Positions 56,615-64,000 of a DNA stretch of 64,000 nt are shown here, piece by piece. A program made the translations under genes and the position numbers. The notes under the pieces are model-generated. The model was not told the origin of the DNA. It searched no databases and worked only from the letters and a program-made list of their open reading frames with translations. The DNA is from Hermatobates lingyangjiaoensis. Lineage: Eukaryota; Arthropoda; Insecta; Hemiptera; Hermatobatidae. Location of the stretch: contig JAPFBL010000362.1 of assembly GCA_026182355.1 (NCBI GenBank), forward strand, positions 124,001 through 188,000, in the 5' to 3' direction. Position 1 is the stretch's first letter. Each line of letters starts with the position of its first letter.

Positions 56615-56795
56615 ATGTCCAATAATACATTAAAAAATTATGGTAATTTAATTTTTATGTTGAACTCGGAATTAATGAATAAATTTCGTAATTTGGAAAA
56701 ATATACGACGAAATTGAACAAAGTGGAAACAGACATCCAGTTTTTAAAAGCATATACGAGTATATATACATACACAAAACTAAGGTTTATCAGAA
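56615..56795 (+). pseudogene. PLE ORF N-terminal fragment, second type
   Basis: Open frame with LEKYTTKLNKVETDIQFLKA, the pattern K-L-x-K-V-E-x-D-I-x-F-L-K typical of the region before the PLE RT. Runs into a TATA/ACA repeat. Confidence 0.5.
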
Positions 56796-56870
56796 CCTGA
56801 AGAACTGACCGAGTCCCCATAAACCTTAGTTTTGTTTCTATTTCACGGTCGATACTTCTATCAATATTTG
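56769..56870. repeat. Family C inverted repeat, copy 3
   Basis: Arms aaaactaaggtttatc / cataaaccttagttttg, with cctgaagaactgaccgag in the centre. Confidence 0.65.
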
Positions 56871-56891
56871 TATATATATATTTATATATAA

Positions 56892-57018
56892 TTATTTCAC
56901 ATAAACACGTGAAATAACAATCAATGATCAAACCACAATAAGAAATGGGAAAACAAGACTAAGAACTTTCAACCGTAACAAGCGGTCTTCGTCCAGAGTC
57001 AAAAACCCAACTCTGATT
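56892..57018 (-). mobile_element. PLE-A single terminus, copy 15
   Basis: Extension present; ends in aaaaacccaactctg next to (TA)n. Confidence 0.8.
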
Positions 57019-57025
57019 TTATATA

Positions 57026-57252
57026 TATATTTCACTCAAAATTAAAAAAAACCGATCCAAACTGGACGCAAATCAGCTCAAAAACGAAGAAAAGCAACAC
57101 ACAGGAAAGAGATACACTTATAAACTCAAATTTTCGGTCTATCCGTCTTCAGGAGAAAATATTATGGGCGACCAAGCACGCTGGAAACACAACGGCAGGA
57201 AACCCTGGGTTTTCTTTGTTGTGTTTCTGGAGTGCTTGGTCGCCCATTCTAG

Positions 57253-57253
<1 letters not shown>
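57026..57253. mobile_element. Family I foldback PLE end
   Basis: Inner arms gggcgaccaagcacgctgga and its complement. Outer left arm ccgatccaaactggacgcaa, which recurs inverted at 60067-60120. Bounded by (TA)n. Confidence 0.65.
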
Positions 57254-57285
<32 letters not shown>

Positions 57286-57557
57286 ATATTATATATATCA
57301 TTAAAGTGAATCGCAGTCTCGCAATTACGATCTATAGACTGAGACTTTCGATTCAACGAACTAACTTCCTGCTAACAGGATTTAACATGTTATACAAAAT
57401 TGTTTCAAATTTTCTTACTATTTTTTTGGGCTTGCGGTGATTCCCACAATAACTTCCCTGCATTCACAATATTTTTTTTGCTGATTGACTCAAATATTAC
57501 AGTTTAAAAATCCGTTTAAAAACTTTAATACACATACAAATAGAAAAAAAATAACGA
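57254..57557. other. (TA)n and unique intron sequence
   Basis: No exon or repeat recognised after the TA tract. Confidence 0.4.
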
Positions 57558-57665
57558 CTTAAAAACTCATTTTGGTATAAAATTTCATATTTTTTATTAT
57601 TTTAATATTTTCTAGTTTATTTTTTTTTCGTTGAAATACTGCTCCCAGGCACTTGTCGCCTGCGT
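57558..57665 (-). repeat. Dispersed repeat D, copy 2 (partial)
   Basis: Minus strand has ttttataccaaaatgagttt and a left-end region like 60520-60600. Confidence 0.6.
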
Positions 57666-58689
57666 GTGGGCCATCTGTCCCCTTTCTCCCCTGCTACATC
57701 ACTGTGTATAAGACATCCAGCTTGAACGGGAAACATTGCAAACATCCAGTTTGAGCCATGCCACCAGTACTGTTGAAACTTTTTAGATAAGGTATATGAG
57801 AAAAGATAGATTTAAGTTTAACTGGCTTGCGGTGTGATAAGGAATGATTAGATGACACTCCAATAATTGCTTATCTTTGGAGCGGCTCACATCCATCTTT
57901 AACGACAAAGGAACTCAAAAACCTGTAACTTTTTGTCAGATTACCCTCTAGAAAAAATGAATACAGTTTTAAAAATTAAAAGTTAAAAGCATTGTTAAAT
58001 AAAATCGTTATACTTTCTTGATGTTGTTCATTTGCGAGAGAAAAAAAATAGGGCGCAGAAGCTGATTACTGCTGGAAATCGTTAAGCTGGTCTTAGAATC
58101 AGGTAACAGCGATAGACTGATAGATAGATAGAGACAGGGAATAATTGGACAGAGTGTCAGATATCGGAGTCTTTCAATGTTATTTTAACCTGACAGTGAC
58201 ACAATGTGGCGAATATAAATTAATTTTAAGCTTCATTAACTATTCAATCAACCGCTGACTGATTGATACTTAAACTAATGCTTTTTCAATTTACAAAATA
58301 CGCCTCCCACTTTTATTAAAAATAAAAAGAATTAACAATAATAGTTTTAAAAATAGCGATATACCAATAAAGATGAAAATAATCAACTGTATAATTTTAA
58401 GAGATTTTTTATTAAATTAAATTTCAAGAGATATAATCCATATTTCTGAATCCGTATTTCTATTTACAAAATCGTCTCCGTTTTTAAGAATAGAGATGGG
58501 CGAGCTAAAGTTCACCATCAATTGTAAAGCAATAGTGAAATTCCATACGTAATCAGTCCTTTGTTTGAAAAATAATTATAGTTTTTTGGAAATATTCACC
58601 TATGGTAAGTTATGAAAACGTGGTTATTTTCATTCGTTTAATATTAATGATACGAGGTGAAATATCATATTTATGACTTTTCAAATACT
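57666..58689. other. Intron sequence, nothing recognised
   Basis: AT-rich. Confidence 0.4.
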
Positions 58690-58850
58690 AAAACTTTAAA
58701 TCACACAAAAACACGACACAGAAAAAAAGAGAAAAAACATACTTACTAAATTCAATATTTCGAACTGTTGTTCGTCATCAGGGGAAGATATGTATATATG
58801 AGTTTCAGTGATTTCACATCTGTGTGTTCTTTTAGAAATTCTAGTTTATA
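58690..58850 (-). repeat. Family H single arm joined to family J end
   Basis: Minus strand 58758-58781: CTGATGA, GAAC-AACA-GTTC, GAAATATTG, the cleanest core of this family. A family J tail (tctgtgtgttcttttag) follows. Confidence 0.6.
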
Positions 58851-59886
58851 TATATAAAATATGGCATAATTATTATTGTTGTTTTATTGAGTTTTAATGT
58901 AGAATAATATGCGGTATAAATATTATTTTTGATTGACGTTTATGAATGAGGACTACTTTTCATCAAAATGTACCGTAAGAACCAAAATTGTTTTGACACC
59001 TTTGCATATTAATATATTTTTCGAAATATTGAATGTGAGTCCTAGTTTATGTTTTTCATTCCTGTTTCTCATACATATAAATATATACTCAGTCGCCGCT
59101 CTACTTTCCTGTGGGACTCTTGGCCTGCTGATATAGAAGTGAGTTATTCCTTTGTCTATATGTGTGCTATCTTCTTTTTAATTGGTCAGTAGATATATTG
59201 TTTGAAAGCATAAAAAGCAATCCATTTTTAAAGAAAAGAAATGTTAGTAAGTTATATTTAAAAAAAAACCACCATATATAAGTACACTGTGCAAACTTGA
59301 ATAAACTGTTTTAAGTTAGGATAAGAACAGAGAAAATTGGGAAAGTTCTTTATTTGTTTTTTAAACTATGTTTGAAAATAAATGAAAGCAATGAGTTTGC
59401 CGAATGTTATTTTCTTTAGATTTTGAGAATGTTCATCTTATATCAGCAAACAAAGATTGTTGAGAATTACTTTTGTCACTATCAAAGATGATGCTTTGCA
59501 CAAAGGGCCTGTATGGCTTCGCATCTAAGTCAACTTGGCTGAGATCATTTCGACAATCCCCGCTCAGAACCAAGAGCTCATATTAACTTGTACAAACACG
59601 AGTCGCTTTTGGCTGAGTTTTATCACGTCTCCCTTGCTATGAAATGAATAGAGGGAAAGCCAATGAGATTTTGTGCCCGTGAGTACATTGGAATACGTTA
59701 AAATATTATATTTAACAATTAAAACTTTTGCGTCGTTATATAATATACATGTTACCACTGATGACGAATAAATGTATAAAGTATTATTTTCAAATAATTT
59801 TAAATAAATTATTCATATCCATTGCAATGATTAATAGTTTGTCCTTAAGAACATTCGACTATCAGAGTATGAATTATTATCTACCT
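58851..59886. other. Intron sequence, nothing recognised
   Basis: AT-rich. Confidence 0.4.
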
Positions 59887-59996
59887 TTGGTAGTCCGCGG
59901 TTCGAACCCCTACCTGGCCGTCGATTTATTCACGCGGGAGAGGAGAGGAATAAATCTGAGTACTCCATCCCTCGGACTTTAAGACGTCGGTCTTAT
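59887..59996 (+). mobile_element. SINE fragment (B box and body start)
   Basis: gcggttcgaacccctacctg, cgatttattcacgcgggag. Confidence 0.7.
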
Positions 59997-60066
59997 AAAA
60001 AATCCTAGTTGGTCTTAAAGCAAATTGAATGATACTTTGAGAGTTTTTTTCAGACTTTTCTTCGTT

Positions 60067-60120
60067 TTTGAACTGATTTGCGTCCAGTTTGGATCGTTTT
60101 TCGAATTTTGAGTGAAATAT
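60067..60120 (+). repeat. Family I arm fragment
   Basis: tttgcgtccagtttggatcg, inverted relative to 57030-57085; runs into (TA)n. Confidence 0.6.
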
Positions 60121-60136
60121 ATATATATATTATATC

Positions 60137-60352
60137 AATGATCAAACCACAATAAGAAATGGGAAAACAAGACTAAGATCTTTCAACCGTAACAAGCGGT
60201 CTTCGTCAGATCAAAACCCAACTGACGTTCAGTTGGTTTTACTCTGACGAAGACCGCTTGTTACGGTTGAAAGATCTTAGTCTTCTTTTCCCATTTCTTA
60301 TTGTGGTTTGAGCATTGATTGTTATTTCACGTGCTTATGTGAAATCTTTATA
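60137..60352. mobile_element. PLE-A terminal palindrome, copy 16
   Basis: Clean head-to-head arms, extension on the right, (TA)n on both sides. Confidence 0.85.
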
Positions 60353-60486
60353 TATATATATATATATGATCTACCCTCTGCGTCGGCTAAACTGTATAGT
60401 TTTTAAATTCAGTATTCAGCAAATTTCAAAACTTTTTACGTGTCCACTGGCGTATAGCAAATATAGCAAATCCATTGGCGTATAGC

Positions 60487-60507
60487 AAAGGGGGGGGGGG
60501 GGGGGGA
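60487..60507. repeat. Poly-G tract
   Basis: Uninterrupted G run at the edge of dispersed repeat D. Confidence 0.9.
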
Positions 60508-60905
60508 ATTTGGTCCGCCCCGGACGGCACATACCAGGGAGAGGCATTTTGAAGAAGAAAAATAGAAAAAAAATTAAAATAAAATGCTAACCAAAAATCT
60601 GAAATTTTATACCAAAATGAGTTAAGGTCGTAATATGTTTTTATGCTTTATATATGTAATTCTGTTGTTAAACCAACTTTTTTTAATATTTGCAAATTAA
60701 AAATAAATTTATTTTAATTTTTTTTAAAATATATATATATATATCATACGAGTACTGTAATAACATTAAAGTCTGCGACTAAAAAACAGTAGTCTAAAAT
60801 TAGAACCATCAAAATAAATTGTTATTCCTTCAAAATAAATATTTTGTAGGACTTTCTGGAATTTTGAAGATTAAGAGATTATCAATGGCCGAAGGGGGGG
60901 GGGGG
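60508..60905 (+). repeat. Dispersed repeat D, copy 3
   Basis: Runs between two G tracts; internal words as at 49695-50125, with a (TA)n expansion inside. Confidence 0.7.
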
Positions 60906-60926
60906 ATAATTGCTGCGCCACGGACT

Positions 60927-60957
60927 CTGATTCAGTAAGTTTGGCTTACTGAATCAG
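60927..60957. repeat. Perfect 13-bp hairpin
   Basis: ctgattcagtaag, loop tttgg, cttactgaatcag. Confidence 0.85.
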
Positions 60958-62299
60958 TTTCTTTGGAAATTTTTTGATACCATTAACAGAAAATTTTTAC
61001 AATATAAGCAAGGCACCTACGACTATCATTTGTCAAATACTGATTGGCTTGCAAAAGTGTATTGCAATTTTAACTCAATCTACAAACGAAAATCTCAATT
61101 GATTTGCTAAGATTAATTTTACTTAAGTAAATTGCATTTACTCAATCTACTAAGAGTATATTGCATTACTACTTTACCTAAGCTCTTCATTCTAGTGAAA
61201 ACCCCTTCTATAACAAAAAGGCTATACAAATCTATGTTAACACGGAAGAAATTAATACTTCCGTATCCGTCTTACGACGTGCGCTTCTTAAGACGGGTAA
61301 AACTTCTTACCCGGTTTATTTACTGATTTACCACTAAATAATTGTCTTTTCTTTCTTATTTATTTATATTTTTATTACAACTACCAAACAGGTAACATGT
61401 AATATTGCTAAGTGATACATAATTAAATTAGGGGAGAAACAACCATTGGTGTTACTCCATAATTATCTTATCTTTCTCATGAATTGGTCAACCAGATAGT
61501 TTATACTTTGTTTTTTCTCAGTGATATCTAACAGCAGCCCTCCTTGACACTTAAAACACCCTTATCTGTCATTCGTAATCAAAGAACAGCTGAGGTTTCA
61601 AATATCCTGTGAACCTATTGAATATCAACAAATGAGAGATTCTCATCTTTCTAAACTTTGTTTCATTAATAAATGCAGGAGACTGATCTTATGCTTCCTA
61701 GAGTTATGTTTTTATAATATCGCTCAAATGTTATCGATAACGAATTTGCAATATAAAGAAGCCCGTAAACTCCACTGATTTGAACTGATAACATATTAGG
61801 CGGCATTACTAATATCTTCCATTCATCCCACGAGCCTCAAAGTTTTCTACTTAAACTAAAAATGACGATCACATGACTCAAAACGTATACAGTACCTCAG
61901 AAAATGCAAAGCCTGAAGACCAAACAACCACGAAGACGATACATTCCCTTACTGTCTGACTCCCCCCATTCTTGACAATGTTTACTGACCTAACAAAAAC
62001 AGCAGGATGATAATCTAGCAGTAGTGGGCCTCTGGTCCGGAACTGCTATTTACGACATGCTCTGTTATGCATGGTAATATTCCTTGGTCGTTGGTTGGTT
62101 GATCTTCAATTCAATGCTAAGGTTGCGCGATTGCACAACTTATTAGCAATATAAATGTATATTTGAATTAGAAATACAAATAATATTATCAGTTATTATT
62201 TGATTATTTGACAAAAAACAAGCAATTTTCTCTTTACTTTTATAATTTTTCGTTCGTATTTCGTTATAGTTTTTTTTGTTATATTTTTCAGACTTCGTC
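60958..62299. other. Intron sequence, nothing recognised
   Basis: Unique, moderately AT-rich. Confidence 0.4.
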
Positions 62300-62660
62300 T
62301 TGGAGTGAATGTAAAGGCCTTTGCCTAACCTTTGAAAAAAAAAAATAACAAATAAATCTACCTGTTTTTCAATATGAAACAGATGTACACTTCATACCCC
62401 CGCACACACCCACTTCCCTCCCTCCTATTTTCAGTTAGTTATGCCACAGACTCTGAAGCTTTGGGTATTTACATTTCAGTTTCCTTATTTTATTTGATAG
62501 TATTTATTTTATACTATTGATACTATTGACCATTCTCTGATGTCATTGTATTTTTTTTTGTTTTATGCCTGAAGAAGAACACATGGTGTTTGAAATGCGT
62601 GTTTAGATTATTTAACTTGTATATGTGAAAACTATTTCATTAACTTTTTACCCTACAGTC
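62300..62660 (+). mobile_element. Family L element, about 345 bp, second copy
   Basis: Aligns with 21410-21785 over its length. The core at 62569 is CTGAAGA, AACAC-ATG-GTGTT, GAAATGCG. Confidence 0.7.
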
Positions 62661-63793
62661 TACCATTCAATTCAAAGGTATGACTCATGACACATTTCGA
62701 TGAGTGCTTGCAAATATTAGTAACAAAACAAATAACTGATTAGCTGGGATCTCTTGTGACTTTACGAGTATGTTAACTAATCTAAATAGCTAAGTCAGAG
62801 GATGTAACTAGTTTTAATGTTACCTATTACTTTTCATTATTAAACCACAGATATAAACAGCAACTCTAATATTCTCCAAAGTTTTGTAAACAGACATAGT
62901 AATTAGATATTCATAATAATTATCACAATGCTGAAGCCATGTTATAATCAATTAATTAAATTAATTGTTCATTATTTCAGTTAATGGGCTTACTTACAGT
63001 TCAGTTGAATGTTTTGAGTACAGTAATCCCATTTCTTTTAAACATAGATGATTGTAAGTATTTACCTTTTATTATTAAACCCCTGTTTTAAAATAATAGT
63101 CTTTCAAAAAGTTGTTCCATAATTTTAATTATGAAATCATAATTCAGATTGAAAATAAGAAATATTTATAATTTTGCAAAGTGGGAACTGTGTGTAAACA
63201 ACGTAAATACCGTCACAACAAGCTGGTCAAAAAAATGAAACATCAGTTTTCATTCTGAAATGTGTTTCTGTCAGCAGTTTAACAGTGTAGGCTAATACGA
63301 ACAAGGGTTTTTTAAAGTTCTCTTTCTTGATGCCTTTTTTTCTTGTTAAGTAGTATTTTAGTAAACAGATGTAGTATTCCTTTAAAATTTAGTAAATTTT
63401 AGCTTACTCGCCATTGATCATCAGTGTATTATTGTTTCTTTTAGCTTCAATTGCTCTTCTAAGGGTGAAGTTTTTTATATTTGTGACTATCTCACTCTGT
63501 TGCTAGAGAAATTGTTTTTAATGTGAGATTTCCTTCTTTTCACTTTATTTGGTTTAAGATTTATTTACATTTGTACACAATTTATTCAATCAGTGTATAT
63601 TAGTACAATCTCTGTGATATTTAATGCTTTTAATAATAATAAAAATGCTATAGGCATTTGTGACGACTCGTTGTTATATACAATGGTTAAATAAATTTAT
63701 TTTTAATTAAAGTTTTAACGGATTCTGTTTAATTAAGTTCTCTATTGTAGGGATTTATTAAGCACCCTCAAGTCTTGTACTTTGTGATTTCAG
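62661..63793. other. Intron sequence before exon 4
   Basis: Unique; ends with the polypyrimidine-poor but acceptable acceptor tgatttcag. Confidence 0.4.
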
Positions 63794-63961
63794 GGAGACA
63801 AAGTACGTCTGAAATGTGTTTCACCCGATGAAGGAAACAGTGACAAGCAGTTTGGATACAGCTGGACTCGTGACGGAGAGTTATTTCCTATGGCTCCTGA
63901 CGTGGAGGTCTGGGAGGACCTCAAGCCAGGAGGTAGCATCCTCACAGTCTACAACATACAG
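63794..63961 (+). CDS. Internal exon 4: second Ig domain, most of it
   Basis: A 168-base exon (56 codons, phase 0 at both ends) lies between tgatttcag and gtatct. The peptide starts GDKVRLKC (strand B cysteine), continues with YSWTRDGELF (strand C tryptophan), and ends with GSILTVYNIQ, which matches strands E and F entry of an Ig domain just before the D-x-G-x-Y-x-C motif. That motif and the second cysteine should be in the next exon, beyond the window. The reading frame follows directly from the proline-rich linker at the end of exon 3, so the protein has at least two Ig domains in tandem. I do not recognise the specific gene. Confidence 0.87.
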
Positions 63962-64000
63962 GTATCTCCAAACAAAACTGGATTTCTTATTATATAAATT

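Larger units (their letters stand above)
53408..63793 (+). other. Intron between exons 3 and 4 (about 10.4 kb)
   Basis: Starts gtaagt and ends atttcag, in phase 0. Penelope-type ends are dense from 55 to 60.4 kb. The last 3 kb are mostly unique AT-rich sequence. Confidence 0.7.

Overview
The window reads as a piece of an arthropod nuclear genome, most likely an insect with a large, AT-rich genome. The reasons are long introns with GT..AG borders, many dispersed retroelements and transposons, (TA)n microsatellites, and a SINE whose 3' tail ends in TTAGG units, the usual arthropod telomere repeat. I cannot name the species. Nothing prokaryotic is present, so there are no operons or ribosome binding sites.

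The only host gene I can support is one plus-strand gene that crosses the window. Four internal exons (7503-7671, 18530-18669, 53203-53407, 63794-63961) have good splice borders and phases that join exactly. They encode the extracellular part of an immunoglobulin-domain protein: a segment of unknown type, a complete Ig domain split over two exons by an intron of about 34.5 kb, and most of a second Ig domain. The first and last exons of the gene lie outside the window.

Everything else is upstream or intronic sequence filled with mobile DNA. Penelope-like retroelements (PLEs) dominate. One 5'-truncated copy (830-2660) keeps an uninterrupted reverse transcriptase + GIY-YIG ORF. About 16 further pieces carry only its terminal sequence, many as head-to-head palindromes embedded in (TA)n. 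At least eight further repeat families look like PLE ends, because each carries CTGANGA, a hairpin and GAAA, as in half of a hammerhead ribozyme core. Also present are a tRNA-derived SINE (about 15 pieces, two alternative tails), an internally deleted Helitron (9945-11304) and smaller Helitron-like pieces, hAT-type elements with 8-bp target duplications, a Tigger/pogo-like element (44979-46586), a Jockey-type LINE 3' end (51431-52232), and a LINE RNase H fragment (30175-31130).

Four tandem arrays stand out: 108 bp (5860-6475), 93 bp (22371-23207, seeded by one arm of a foldback element), 60 bp inside a SINE (36790-37150), and 20 bp (51061-51241). Layout: 1-7200 dense PLE ends and the 108-bp array; 7.5 kb first exon; 7.7-18.5 kb SINEs, Helitron and hAT; 18.5 kb second exon; 18.7-53.2 kb giant intron with most repeats; 53.2 kb third exon; 53.4-63.8 kb PLE ends and quieter sequence; 63.8 kb fourth exon.

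I found no convincing new biological system. The most notable signals are the shared hammerhead-like cores of the PLE ends, their palindromic organisation in (TA)n, and the foldback-to-satellite transition near 22-23.6 kb.
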